Shown: in pieces, positions 1 to 23,462 of the stretch
Position numbering within the stretch: position 1 is the first letter of the stretch
How the letters are laid out: each line of letters starts with the position of its first letter
Source of the DNA: Plantago major
Taxonomy: Eukaryota > Streptophyta > Magnoliopsida > Lamiales > Plantaginaceae
DNA: 64,000 nucleotides
Assembly (NCBI GenBank): GCA_026545765.1
Contig: CM048839.1
Location: 90,424,914-90,488,913 of the forward strand
Reading direction: 5' to 3'
Translations under genes and position numbers: made by a program
Notes under the pieces: generated by a model
Database searches by the model: none
Told to the model about the DNA's origin: nothing
What the model saw: only the letters and a program-made list of their open reading frames with translations

Positions 1-49
1 AGGTTGAAATGTGGAGAAGAAGCCAAATCTATGCGAGTTTCCAATTCTA

Positions 50-73
50 ACACACACACACACACACACACAC
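50..73. repeat. (CA)n microsatellite
   Basis: An uninterrupted run of about twelve CA units. The rest of 1-680 is AT-rich sequence in which I see no gene or repeat signature; it lies downstream of the MADS gene. Confidence 0.95.
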
Positions 74-680
74 ATTTCTCATATCTCCAAGCGTATATAC
101 CTCGAATTATTCTAGGATAAAATGAATTCGATATGAACTAATTAAAATCATGTTCCCATTAATACATCTATCAAGATACAATATCTTGTTTATTCTAGCC
201 TGGGAGTACTAAGTAATAGTATCTTATCATAAGTATACATATAAAAGTAAAAGGGATGAAGAAAGTCGATCCAAAACTACAAATTTCTCTAGTTTTCTCA
301 ACCAGTGTTGAATGCTAGACACAATCTACTAGAACATGATTTTCATTGTTCACTAGAATTGGACCATACATCTATATCCTATTAGTTAGGGTGGTCGATA
401 GACACGATCTTATTTGAGCACGAGTTTTTCAGTGGGACTGGATCATAAATCCGGTACCATTTCCAGTTCTATAGAATATGCAATTTCCAATGCTTATAAG
501 AACTTATAGATGAAGTTCACTTGATGGTGATTGGTAAGTCTGTGATGCCAAGAACATAGCTTGGTGATCTATAGCAGTAAGCGGTGCTGTAACCCCTGCT
601 GGAATTTCAACGACATCCTGTGACATTTTAGAACATTGCACAACAAATTAAATGAGAGTAAATTCATCGTCCTTTTTGCT

Positions 681-11775
<11,095 letters not shown>

Positions 11776-12441
11776 TGTTGGTGTAAATCTATAATACTAA
11801 CAATTAAGCTAGCTAGATGAACTTGAAGGAAATGCAGAAATTGCAGAGGTATATAGTGAAATCATTGTTCAAGGAATGAAGAATCGAAGAAGAAGGGGTC
11901 ATTGTTAGATAGGTCTGTTAGCATTTAACTACCATAGCACAAAATGTGGAGAGGTTGGTATGATATGACATGGTTCTTTAGACCGACATTTATTCTAACC
12001 CAACCATGTCATCTAGTCAAACATTAATTTGTGTTCACTTCCAAAATTTCCTGCATTCTCGGATAGCTGTTGCGTATCGCTTCCAAATTGAAATGGGTTG
12101 CAGCAGATTGAGAAAAAACTGTAAGTTTGGGTTTTTTGTTTGCTCCAAATTGGAGGTTGGAATCCGATTTCGGAGACTATCGACAACAACCATGGAGGAC
12201 TCCAGGAGTACTTCAAACATACAACACCCAATAGCAACACTAAGAAGTCGAATGCGGACAGAATGTTTGTTGAATGCACTTTCAAATGGCCACCTGATCA
12301 ACCAGTGCATATATAAAATAAAGAACATTTGAATTGTGTGTTATACTGTAGTGTCTAATTCTTTCTTCTTCTTTAGCTGACCCGTCAAACTAGCTTTGTA
12401 TCCTATGAACATTTTAGTTACCGGTGTTTCTGGGCAAAACC
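11776..12441. promoter_or_regulatory. 5' flank / presumed promoter of the MADS gene
   Basis: Between the MADS start codon and the LTR of Copia element A. No clear TATA box or repeat is recognised. The small ORFs at 12006-12332 overlap on both strands and show no known motif. Element A begins only about 670 bases upstream of the MADS ATG. Confidence 0.4.
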
Positions 12442-12640
12442 TGAAAAAATAATTTGTTAAGCAAACAAAGAAGAAAGCGACGAAGTGGTGCAATCAAAAG
12501 TGAAACGGTGCGGCAGATGCCGAAGCGGTGCAATGTTATATATATCCGAATAGCTACATGCCAAAGGATGTAACATTAGCCATTTTATTAGTTGTTGCTG
12601 TGTAAATGAATGGATGTCCATTAAATAGAAAACCAATCTT
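12442..12640 (+). repeat. 5' LTR of A, left portion
   Basis: Matches the start of the 3' LTR (50548-50739) closely, from TGAAAAAATAATTTGTTAAG to CCATTAAATAGAA. It is broken off by the MULE-like insertion. Confidence 0.9.
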
Positions 12641-14363
12641 TGAGTCCGTCTTCGGAAAGTCCACAATATATTGAGTGTCCTACATAATAGATAAATATAG
12701 ACAATTTATACATAAAATTATACAATATGATTTTTTCGCGGGTTGACCCGGTCGAGCCGGCCGGGTCGACCCACATTTTTTCCTTATAATACACAACCCG
12801 CTTTCATGTGTGGATCCAATTATATTGATACTTTGGGTCAAATTGCCTATGTTTGGTATATAATTGTCTATGTTTAGTACAAAATTATTGATGACAACCT
12901 ATTTATCTCAAAAAACACAATATTTGTAAATAAACATAGAAATCAATTTCATTCATCAATCAATAAATGTCATTACATAAGAAACAATACAAAAAATTTA
13001 AAATCACTATATCCAAACTACAATCATCTTTGCAAACAAAAAAAAAAACACCCTTGACTTGTTCGTCGACTCCTCCATCCACGCCTCTATCTTTATCATT
13101 AATCATTCAACCACCATTTTTACGAAGACCTAGTATATGCAACAAAAAAAAAACATCAATAATTTGACTTTTAAAATCAACAATTGCAATATGAACACAT
13201 GCAATTAGTGGTAAGGAAATCTAAACAACCAAAAATAAAAAGCACCAATAAACATCACCTATTTGACATTCAATATCAACAATTACAATATAAATATGCA
13301 CAATTCACACTGAAAATATAGCAGTTTTACAAAATACATAATCTCTAAAAACAAAAAACTAAAACATGAACAATATACGGCTAGACATACATAATTTACA
13401 TAAAAACCTAAACAAGTAAGAATTTCAAAAGATTAAACAAAAAGTCTACATTAAAACATCATCTATTTACCCTTAAACATCAACAATTGTAGTATAAATA
13501 TAGACTATTCATACATACATCCAGTTTTACATAATTATAAAAACTCTATACAAAAAAGGAATGAAACCACACAAACATCAGTAATTAACAGCTAAATATG
13601 CACAATTTACATAAAAAAAAATTAAACAATAATATTTCAACATATGAAACATAAAACATAACCAATTTACCATTAAACATAAGCAATTCAAATATGAATA
13701 TATGCAAACCTAGCCAATAAGCACTAGAAATCAAAGATGTGGAACATAATCTGTTTATATAACAAAACATCAACTATCTACACATAAACATGCACAATTC
13801 ACGCAGAAACATAGTCAATTTAAAAGCAATACTACAAAAGGTATAACCATAAAGTAATAAACCACAACATCATCTATTTACAACTAAACATACAAATTTT
13901 ACATGAAAACCTAAACAAAATCGAACATTACAATGAAGATCTACCAACAAACGCATCAAAAGCAAAGAAAAAACTAACTAAAAATTAGAGAAAATACACA
14001 AACATCAACAATTACTGGCCAAAGATACGCAATTAAAGTTCAAATATCAATAATTACACACGAAATATACAGTTACGCGTAATTACTAAAAATCACCAAA
14101 ACCAAACGAAAAACGAAAAAAACTGAAGAATAGAGAGAAAAAACCTGAAAATCGAGGAAACGACAAGGTAATGACTCATGCGTGTTGAGTAGTCGGAGAT
14201 TCGCCGGAGAAGACAACCGGAAAAGCTTCGAATTCCAGCCAACATTTTCAAAAGTCGACTAAATGAAAAAATGAAATCGATAGAAATGTAGATCGGGTCA
14301 TGGGCTACTCAGATATGCAATCCGATTTAAGATTTGTGGCCGGATGGCGAAGATATCGCCGGA

Positions 14364-14432
<69 letters not shown>

Positions 14433-14630
14433 GAAGAAAAATGGGAAAAAAAACTGAAAAAAAGACTATCTTATGACCTAATAACCTGCGTGAAGATCCA
14501 GGAATACCAATTCTGGAACTCCAGGATCCACGAATTAAACCCGCGAGATTCATTCAGCAACCAAGTCATCCCTAATTGTATATGTTTGTATATTATGAAG
14601 GACTCTCATAGACTGTAGGACTCTTTTAAG
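12641..14630. mobile_element. MULE-like non-autonomous transposon in the 5' LTR of A
   Basis: Comparison with the uninterrupted 3' LTR shows about 2 kb inserted between ATAGAAA and CCTTTTCCTACATGG. The ends form imperfect inverted repeats (left GAGTGTCCTACATAATA, right complement GAGAGTCCTTCATAATATA, with matching ATATA.ACAATT further in). A degenerate 9-10 bp duplication (ACCAATCTT / ACACCTTTT; ACACATCTT in the 3' LTR) is visible. No coding region is recognised. The interior holds the (GA)n tract and GC-rich CGGGTTGACCCGGTCGAGCC. Confidence 0.7.
14361..14429. repeat. (GA)n microsatellite
   Basis: About 34 GA units with one TA interruption, inside the MULE-like element. Confidence 0.95.
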
Positions 14631-14637
14631 TTTTAGT

Positions 14638-14915
14638 ACACCTTTTCCTACATGGCTCTTATGAAAATTTGCATTTGCTCATAAGCATCACTTCTAACAC
14701 TATAAATAGAAGTGCTCGATCAGTCCATTGACACACCAAAAAATTATTCTTTCTTCATTCCACACTCTTCATATAAATTCTCAAGTCCTTGTTGTATCCC
14801 GAAAGCGTTCTTTTCTTAGTGAGGAGAAATATTGCTTTTTGGAAAGTGATTTCGTTCATGCCTCAAGGTTTAAGTATTCCCATACATATCTGTCTCTATA
14901 CAATTATCTCCAACA
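14638..14915 (+). repeat. 5' LTR of A, right portion
   Basis: Matches 50741-51019 of the 3' LTR, with a TATA box (CACTATAAATAGAAG near 14699) and the end TATCTCCAACA. The gag ATG follows only 20 bases later. The usual TGGTATCAGAGC primer site is not seen. Confidence 0.9.
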
Positions 14916-14934
14916 ATCAAAAAGCAATATTACA

Positions 14935-15727
14935 ATGGAGGCAGAAAAGAATTCCAATGTGAATTTCCAATTTCAAGAGAAAGAGTCCATCAAGCTTGAT
15001 CGTTTCGACGGAACGAACTATGCGAGGTGGCAAGACCGAATGTCAAGGCCGCTCACATCTCTGAATCTGTACTATCTTCTCGCTCCAGACTTGCAACCAA
15101 TTGAGGAGCCAAAGGCGGATGATACTGCGGAAAGATGTTTATCGGAACTACAAGACGCCAAAGGAGGTTTGGGATGCGCTTGAATCGAAATACAAGAACC
15201 TGAAGAGAGGTATGGATCGATTTTTGGCACTTAAGTTTTTTGAGTTTAATTTCTCTATGAACACGCCAATTATGGATCGAGTCAGAGAATCGGAGGTCCT
15301 TGTTTCCCAAATGAGTGAGTTGCAAATAAAGGTCCCTGATGCAATTCAAGTAGCGGTGATCTTGTCGAAACTTCCTTCTACTTGGAATGACTATCGAAGG
15401 AAAATCTTGCATTCTACAGAAACTTTTAGTATTGAACAGTTCATCACTCATATGCAAATTGAGTGCGAGAATCGAACGAGAGATGAACTAGTTTTGGGTT
15501 CAAATGTGAATCATATTTCTGTTGGTGCTGGTATTGGAACCTCTCGTGATGCTCCAAATATTCTTCAAGTGCAGAAAAAGAAGTTCAAGAATGGCAAAGG
15601 CGACAACAACTCCAAGAAGTTTCGCCATTGTGGAAAGAAAGGACACTACATCAAACAGTGTCGCTATCGAAACAACAAGAGTACTGGTTCTTCAGGCGCA
15701 AACAATGTAAACATGGTTGGGGCTTAA
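14935..15727 (+). pseudogene. gag of Copia A
   Basis: Starts MEAEKNSNV and carries KLDRFDGTNYARWQDRM, the usual Copia gag opening. After a frameshift at about 15110-15170 it continues with TPKEVWDALESKYK and LSKLPSTWNDYRR. The zinc knuckle reads FRHCGKKGHYIKQC: the first Cys is replaced by Phe, so metal binding would be impaired. It ends in a stop at 15725, just before pol. Confidence 0.85.
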
Positions 15728-15745
15728 AACAATGAGTTTGTTGCT

Positions 15746-16752
15746 ATGATAACAGAACTTCATATGGCTTCGGTGACTATGACAAAGGACTGGTGGCTTG
15801 ATTTTGGTGCTACTATTCATGTCTATAACAACAAGGCTCTTTTCAAAGTCTACAATGAATTGACCGAGCCCGAAGAAGTCCTTATGGGGAATCATGTTGC
15901 TGCTAAAGTTGTCGGCAAGGGAAGCGTTGAATTGTCTTTCACTTCCGAAAAGAAACTTGCTCTTGTGAATGTCTTCCATGTTCCCGAACTTAGGAAGAAT
16001 TTGATTTCTGCAAATTTGTTGTGCAAGAATGGCTTTATGATTGTACTAGAGGCCGATAAGGCTATTGTAACAAAAAATGGAGTGTTCATTGGAAAAGGAT
16101 ACTCCTGTGATGGCATGTTCACACTCTCTATCAATGAAATAAATTCTGTTGTTTATGTTGTTGAGTCTCCTTCATTTTTATGGCATGCTAGATTAGGACA
16201 TTTAAATTATCGTCATTTACATTATATGTCAAAGTATGGTTACATTAGTTGCAATGATAAATGTGTAGATAAATGTGAAATTTGTGTTGAAGCTAAAATG
16301 ACTAAGAAACCATTTTCTAAAGTTGAAAGAAGCAGTGAACTGCTTGAACTTGTGCATTCAGATATATGTGAATTGAATGGTAAATTATCTAGAGGTGGAA
16401 AGCGATATTTTATCACTTTCATATATGACTATTCAAGATATACACATGTATATCTTATTAGAACCAAGGATGAAGCCTTTGATAAATTTAATCTTTTCAA
16501 ATCTGAAGTTGAAAATCTGAAAGAGAAGAGAATCAAAGTACTTCGAAGTGATCAAGGAGGAGAATATTTTCCGGAGATCTTTAACAAATTTTGTGAAGAT
16601 CATGAAATTATTCACCAAAAGACATCCCCCTATACTCTATGCTCCACAACAAAATGGAGTAGCCGAAAGAAAAAATAGATCCTTGGTTGAAATGATTAAT
16701 TCAATGCTTACAAATGCAAAGTTGCCATTTAATTTATGGGGTGAAGCTTTAT
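15746..16752 (+). pseudogene. pol of Copia A, first half (protease, integrase N-terminal part)
   Basis: The protease site reads WWLDFGATIHV, where D-S-G is expected, so Ser is replaced. The pre-integrase zinc motif follows (WHARLGHLN...CEICVEAK), then the integrase catalytic acids in HSDICEL and SDQGGEYF. A frameshift at about 16625 moves QNGVAERKNRSL into another frame. The gene is cut at WGEALL by element B and resumes at 29915. Confidence 0.9.
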
Positions 16753-17536
16753 TGTTAGGAATATCTGTTTAGATTTTGATCATCAACCTAATGACTTATC
16801 TTAGCTCAGAAAGGTGGTTAGTACTCTTGGTTCACTTGAACACTGTAAAAGAGGAAACTCACTAAGTATGATAGTCTAGCAAATCTTGTATAGGATGTTA
16901 GGTCTTTGAATGTAATTTTTATTCCTCTAAAGAAGACCAAGAAGAAGGCATCCAGTAGGAAAAGTTCAACGGATTTGAAGATTTGAAGACTGCACAAGAT
17001 TGCTGAAGATAAGGGTTTCCAGATACCTTTGACCAGATATCTTGAAGACACAAGCGTTTTTAAATAAATAGTATTGCAAAAGATATCTGAGAAATAAAAG
17101 GTTTCTGAAACGAGGAAAGTGCCCACAGATATCTACACTCAGATACCTTGGACATAAATTCTGAAAAGAAATATATTATAACAAGTTGTTTCAACAAGTG
17201 GTATCTGGAGTTGTGATAATCTCTGGAAAAGGACGTGCAAAGCATCAAAGAACTCTGATAGTATAAGATCTCTGATACCATGCATAGTTCCGTTGGCACT
17301 ACAGGACAAAGTATAGTACAATGCATTAAATACGCGAACAGAAATGTCTGAACAAAAACGGTAGCTTCTGAAGAAGAAGACAAACGTACTACAGTACTAT
17401 ACTCAGATATCAATAGTTTGAATTTGATTTAAGCCTAACGGATACTATTCAAACGGCACTCAAATTCATCTATAAATATCAACACTTAGACTGCTTGAGA
17501 ACACACACAAAACTTACACCTTAGAACTCTCACACA
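16753..17536 (+). repeat. 5' LTR of B, truncated
   Basis: Nearly identical to 28254-29043 of the 3' LTR. It includes the TATA-like CTATAAATATC near 17470 but stops abruptly in ACTCTCACAC and joins a 12-base stretch before the gag ATG. About 870 bases of LTR and the whole primer-binding region are missing. Confidence 0.9.
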
Positions 17537-17547
17537 GACAGCACAGG

Positions 17548-20072
17548 ATGTCTTTAAGTGACGCCCCAATTCTCAAGCCAGAGAATTATGAGAAATGGAA
17601 GAACAACATGATGCTCCACCTAGAAGCCATCAGTGACGAAATGATCGACGTGATAATGAATGGCCCAATAGTCATTCAACAACTCAAGCAGGTCATGGAG
17701 GTTTCTAATGGTAGAGACAAAGAACAAAGCGATGGGTCTTCACAGACAGATGCGTCAACCAGTGGGAGACATGCCAGTCAAGTTATTTACGAACCAAAGC
17801 CCAGAGAGCTCTGGACATCGGAAGATGCCAAGAAAAATCGACTGGATGGTCAGGCTCGTAATATCATCATACGTTCTACTCCAGAGCACATACAGTGTAA
17901 ACTGTGGGGTGCAAAAATGGCGAAAGTGGCCTGGCAACTGATTGAAGAAATATGTGCCGGCACTGAGAAAACGAAGGAAAATAAGTTCGAAGTTTTGAAG
18001 CTCAAATTCCAAAACTTTAAACAAGGTCCCACAGAGACTCTTGAAGAACTAGATTTCCGGTTTACAACACTTATGAGTGACATGGCTGCACTTGGTGAAA
18101 GTAATAGATATACCCAGTCAGAAAAGATTAAGACCATTGTGAGAAGTCTAAATCATAACTGGGAGCACACAATGTTTTTCTACTTTAACCAAGGAATGCC
18201 AGATATCACTCCAGTGGAACTTTTCTCTCACCTTGCCACTGTTGACTATGAGACAACTCAAAGTGAACAAACAACTGAAAAGTTGCAGAATGTTGCTCTA
18301 GTTGCTCAAGGAACTTCTAAAAAGAAGGAAGGCAAGGAGGTAACTGAGGATGCTCTTGCTGTAAAGCAAATGAGAAAATATGTCAGTCGAGAAATTGAGA
18401 GAAGAAAAGCCAAAGAGAATCTGAAGAAGCATCTAGGTTCAAACTATCACCAGTACAAAAATATGGAACTGTCAAGCTCGCTGAACAAGCCGGCTAAGAA
18501 AGCATCAAGTACTGAGGAAGCAGAAATCGGAAACGATATCTGTTTCTATTGTCAGAAACCTGGTCATTTCAAGAAGGATTGCCCTACCTTCAACAAATTA
18601 AAGACAGGTGACAAGAAAGATAGAAGAAACTTCAAGAGAAGTCAGATAGCTATGCTCACTGAAGAAAGGAAAAAGATTCAACTCCAACTAGATGCTCTAG
18701 ATATTGAGTCTGATTCTGAGGATGAAGACTCAGATGATTCCACACCGCCTTCTCCAAAAATGTGCGGTGTTTCTCATGAAGTGATTGACTTTGGTCAAAA
18801 GAAGAAAGAAGTGTGTGGAATGGCTGAAGAAATCTTTCCAGATATCTCCAACATTGAACCTTGTCTAATGGCTGATGAGGTAACACATACTTCTTGTTAT
18901 ACTTATGAAAGTGATGAGGAAGGAATCAAAGATCTGGAACATCTCAGAAGAGAGCTTGATCTCTACGAAAGAGAGTTTCTAATGATCCGAGCTAGAGCCG
19001 AAATCTTTGAAGAATAAAAGAATTCTCTTGAAAAGGAAAATTCAAAATTACTCAAGATATCGGAGGAAAAGGATGCCGAAATTGCATCTCTCAAAGCTCA
19101 GATATCTGAGACTGAAAAGTCACATGAAGAAGCATTGGCCAATCTTCAAAAGAAATGTGAAGATCTTCTTTCTGAGAATGAAGAACTCAAAACGAAAGAA
19201 CTATCTTTTCAATCTTATGCCAAAGCTAGTGACACTCTTACTGAAGTACAATCTTATTTAAGAGATTCTTCAGAAAAGAGAGGACTTGGGCTGGACACAC
19301 AAACAGATAGTTCTACCACTATGAATAACAGTGATGAAAGAAGAGCATTTGTCAGTGCTCAGCAAGGTGGTTCCCAAACAACCTACAGTATCGGTCAGAA
19401 AGCTAAGGTTGTTGACAAAGGAAAGGCAGTTGCGACCAAATCTTTGTGGGAAAAACAAGTTTAAAAGAAATCTGTTGGGAATGTTTCTGAAAAGAAACAT
19501 AACACTGAAAAGTGTAATCACCCACAGTGCTATGTCTCTCAGAAAGGAAGAATTGCAGGAGCTGGAAAATTCTCCTATATCACATTTTCTGGAAAGAAAA
19601 TAGACTACCCAGAGACTAGCAAAGCTGCTGAGATGAGAACTCAGATAGCATCAGGTGCACGGAATGGTATTAGCTATAAAGCCATCGGAAAACAACTTGC
19701 TCGTGAGTATAAACAAGAGCAAGAACGATGGTTAAAGGCTAGAATTGCTCACGGCAATTATCAGAAGTGGAAGATGAGTCAAGCCACTGAAAATCTGAAT
19801 GCCAGGGCTAGAACAAATCTGGCAAGTAAAGCTAAGTTTGCTGACAAACAGACTCAGAAACCTGACAGGTATCTGAAAGGACCAAATGGAGCACCTAGGA
19901 ACACACCAAGGAAGAAAATAGTTCTTGATAACAATGATACTAATCAGTTAACTAGAATTCCTCCCTATGTTCCTGTTAGACAAAAGAATGTTCCTAAGAA
20001 ATTCATTCAGAAATGGATTCCTACTGGAAGATTCTTTAGTCCAGATGGTTCCATTGTTGATATAAGAACTTA
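17548..20072 (+). pseudogene. gag of B, with long C-terminal extension
   Basis: MSLSDAPILKPENYEKWKNN opens a SIRE-type capsid protein. A zinc knuckle CFYCQKPGHFKKDC lies at about residues 331-344. An acidic stretch and a coiled-coil-like region (ENSKLLKISEEKDAEIASLK) follow, then a basic C-terminal part (YKAIGKQLAREYKQEQERWL) ending GSIVDIRT and a TAA at 20070. In-frame stops at about 19015 (TAA) and 19462 (TAA) break it. Element C keeps the same layout, so the extension is ancestral. Confidence 0.88.
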
Positions 20073-23000
20073 ATCTCCTGTTTTCTGTTTTGTGCAGAAC
20101 ACTCTAAAGACTAATCCAAAGTGGCATTTTGATAGTGGATGTGGGAAGCACATGACAGGAGACAAAGCAAATCTGATTGACTACAGAAAGTGCAATGATG
20201 GACCAATTATCGTGTTTCTTTGGAGGAGATGAAAATCCAACCATAGGATTTGGCAATCTGAAGTTTGGAGCCCTTACAATCTCTGAAGTACTACATGTAA
20301 AGGGATTGAAATATAATCTCCTAAGCATGAGTCAACTAGTAGACAAAGGGTACACTGTCAAGATCAAGTCAAAACTATGTAAAGTGATTGACAATGAGTC
20401 AAAGCAGACAGTCTTGGTTGCAAGGCGTAAAGGAAATCTTTATGTTGCTGATTGGGCATCCGCCACAACTGAAGAATGTCTCATGGTGAGTCAATCTGGC
20501 CACACTGAAGAAAATTGGCTATGGCATAAAAGAATGAGTCACTTGAATTTCAAAACACTAATCAAGTTAGCCAAGAAAGAATTGGTGGTTGGTTTACCCA
20601 AAATGGCATATAGAAAAGATGGTATATGCTCTGCTTGCCAAATGGAAAAACAATCCAAAATATCTTTCAAGTCTAAAACTAGACATTCCAGTGAAAGGCC
20701 ACTACAAATGTTACATATGGATCTTTTTGAATCCTCTGTAACTAGTTATGCAGGAAAGAAGTATGGTTTGGTTGTTGTTGATGATTACTCAAGATTCACT
20801 TGGGTTGTCTTTCTCAAACACAAATCTGATGCAAGGGTTGATATACCCAACTTGCTGAATAAGCTCGAAGTCATGAAAAATGACAAGGTATTTGTAATCA
20901 GAACAGACCATGGTACTGAGTTTGTGAATCAGTACATAAAAGAGTTTTGTACCTGCAAAGGTATACAACATCAACTATCTTCTGTAAGGACACCACAACC
21001 AAATGGTGTTGTTGAAAGAAAGAATAGGACCCTAAAAGAAGCAGCAAGAACAATGCTTGTTGAAACTGAAATAAGTGAAATCTATTGGGTTGAAGCTGTT
21101 AACACATCCCGCTATACTCAAAATAGATGTTTGATTAACAAACACCATGACAAAACTCCTTATGAGCTTTTGATTGGTAGACCCCCTAGTGTCAAACATC
21201 TAAGAGTGTTTGGTTGCAGATGTTTCTTTCTTAACAATGGAAAAGAATACTTGAGAACATTTCAATCAAAGGCAGATGAAGGAGTATTTCTTGGTTATTC
21301 TCTGAATAGCAAAGCCTATAGAATCTACAACAAAAGAACGCAAAAGATTGAAGAATCTGTTCATGTAGTATTCTATGAAGGAAACAAGAAAGTACTCTTG
21401 TATGATGATCTCTCAGATAGGTTCAAAGAACTGATGATTAAAGATTCTGAAAAAGGATCCTCAAAAGGAAACAATTCTATTATTCAATTAGGGGATGAGT
21501 CTGACGATGAAAAGCAACCTATGATTAGTAACAACCAGATGAGTCTAAGACATGATGAAGAATTTCCTATGAGAATTCCAGAAATGGAACAGGTTACTGA
21601 GAACCTTCATCATGAAGAGGTATCTGAAAATGAGATTGTTGAAATGCAAGATCCAGATATCCCTAACACTGAAAAAGTGTCAGATATACATGGCATTTCC
21701 CATATGTCAGATATCTCAGATACTGCACAAGTATCCCATCAAGATCATATTGATTCACATTCAGATCAAAATGATATTGATCCTACTAGTTCAAAACCCA
21801 TTATGAAATGGATAAGAAATCATCCTGCAAAGGATGTGATTGGTCCCATAGACCAAGGAGTTAGAACTAGAAGAGCAATCGCTGAAAATGCAAATTGTCT
21901 CTATGGATGTTTCATATCAAATATTGAACCTAAAACTATAGAAGAAGCATTAAAGGATCAAGATTGGATCTCTGCAATGCAAGAAGAGTTGGATCAATTT
22001 GAGAGAAACAAAGTCTGGAAAGTGGTTCCATTTGTTGACGCAATATCTGTGATCGGAACCGAGTGGGTTTTCAGAAATAAAGTGAATGAATCTGGTGAAA
22101 TAACCAGAAACAAAGCTAGGTTGGTTGCCATGGGATTCACACAGACTGAAGGACTAGATTTTGATGAATCTTATGCACCAGTTGCAAGATTGGATGCAAT
22201 AAGACTCTTTCTAGCCTTTGCAGCTCATAATAACTTTACAGTTTATCAAATGGATGTCAAGAGTGCATTCCTAAATGGTGAACTTGCTGAGGAAGTCTAT
22301 GTTGAGCAACCACCAGGTTTTGAAGTTTCCTCAGAAAGTAGGATGGTGTATAAGCTTCAAAAAGCTCTGTATGGTCTTAAACAAGCTCCAAGAGCATGGT
22401 ATGATACATTGGCCAGATACCTACTAGAAATTGGTTTCAAGAAAGGAGATGTTGATAAAACACTCTTCACATTGAACCATGATGGGGAACTACTTTTAGT
22501 TCAAGTATATGTTGATGACATTATATTTGGATCTAAAGACAAGCAACTTTGTGGAGACTTTGCTGAACTCATGAAATGTAAATTTGAGATAAGCATGATG
22601 GGAGAATTGAATTACTTCCTAGGGCTGCAAGTCAAGCAACTCAATGATGGAATATTCATTAGTCAAACAAAGTAGGAAAAAGACATGCTCAACAAGTTCA
22701 ATCTAAAGCCTTCTGAAAAGAATGCTAAGATACCTATGAGCATTGGAACCAAAATGACCTAAACTGAATCTGACAAGAGTGTTGAAGAACACAAGTATAG
22801 GAAATTGATTGGGTCTCTACTGTACCTCACTGCAAGTAGACCTGATATTCAATATGCAGTTGAAGTGTGTGCTAGATTTCAGAAAAATCCAATGCAATCA
22901 CACTACAACATTGCTATGAAAATATTGAGGTATGTAAAAGGTACTGTAGAAGTTGGATTGTGGTATCCAAAAGATAGTGGATTGAGTTTGGTTGGCTATT

Positions 23001-23462
23001 CAGATGCCGACTATGCTGGATCATTCCTTGATAGAAAAAAGCACCTGAGGAACTTGTCAATTTCTTGGTGCTAGATTGATATCTTTGTTCATCAAGAAAC
23101 AAAATTCAATTGCCACATCTACCACAGAGGCTGGATATATTGCTCCTGGGTGTTGTGCTTCACAGATATTGTGGATACAACAACAACTCAGAGACTATGG
23201 ACTCAAGGAAGAGAAAACTCCCATTTTCTGTGACAACACAAGTGCCATTGCCATAACTCAGAATCCTAAGTTTTATGCAAGAACAAAGCACATTGATGTT
23301 AGACACCACTTCATCAGAGACCATGTTGAAAAAGGCAATATAGAGGTACTCAAGATTGGCACTGAAGACCAACTTGCAGATATCTTCACTAAGCCACTAC
23401 AAGAAAGTAGATTCTTAGCCTTAAGACATAGTCTTGGACTAATGGAGCTACCAAAGAACTGA
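20073..23462 (+). pseudogene. pol of B (protease, integrase, reverse transcriptase, RNase H)
   Basis: The protease has WHFDSGCGKHMTG (20121 on). Integrase has the zinc motif (WHKRMSHLN...CSACQ) and catalytic residues in [18 protein letters not shown] and [12 protein letters not shown]. Reverse transcriptase has [32 protein letters not shown] and the active site [10 protein letters not shown]. RNase H has GYSDADYAGS and FCDNTSAIA. Breaks: a one-base insertion near 20217, TAG at 22673, a TAA at about 22760, and a frameshift near 23040-23075. The enzyme set is complete but dead. In Copia order, integrase precedes RT. Confidence 0.93.

Noticed and set aside
12006..12332. Candidate gene upstream of the MADS gene
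   Set aside because: Both strands are open over the same interval with no motif, splice or start context that favours either.
14305..14618. Overlapping ORFs on both strands with RERERE/SLSLSL repeats
   Set aside because: They are translations of the (GA)n microsatellite.
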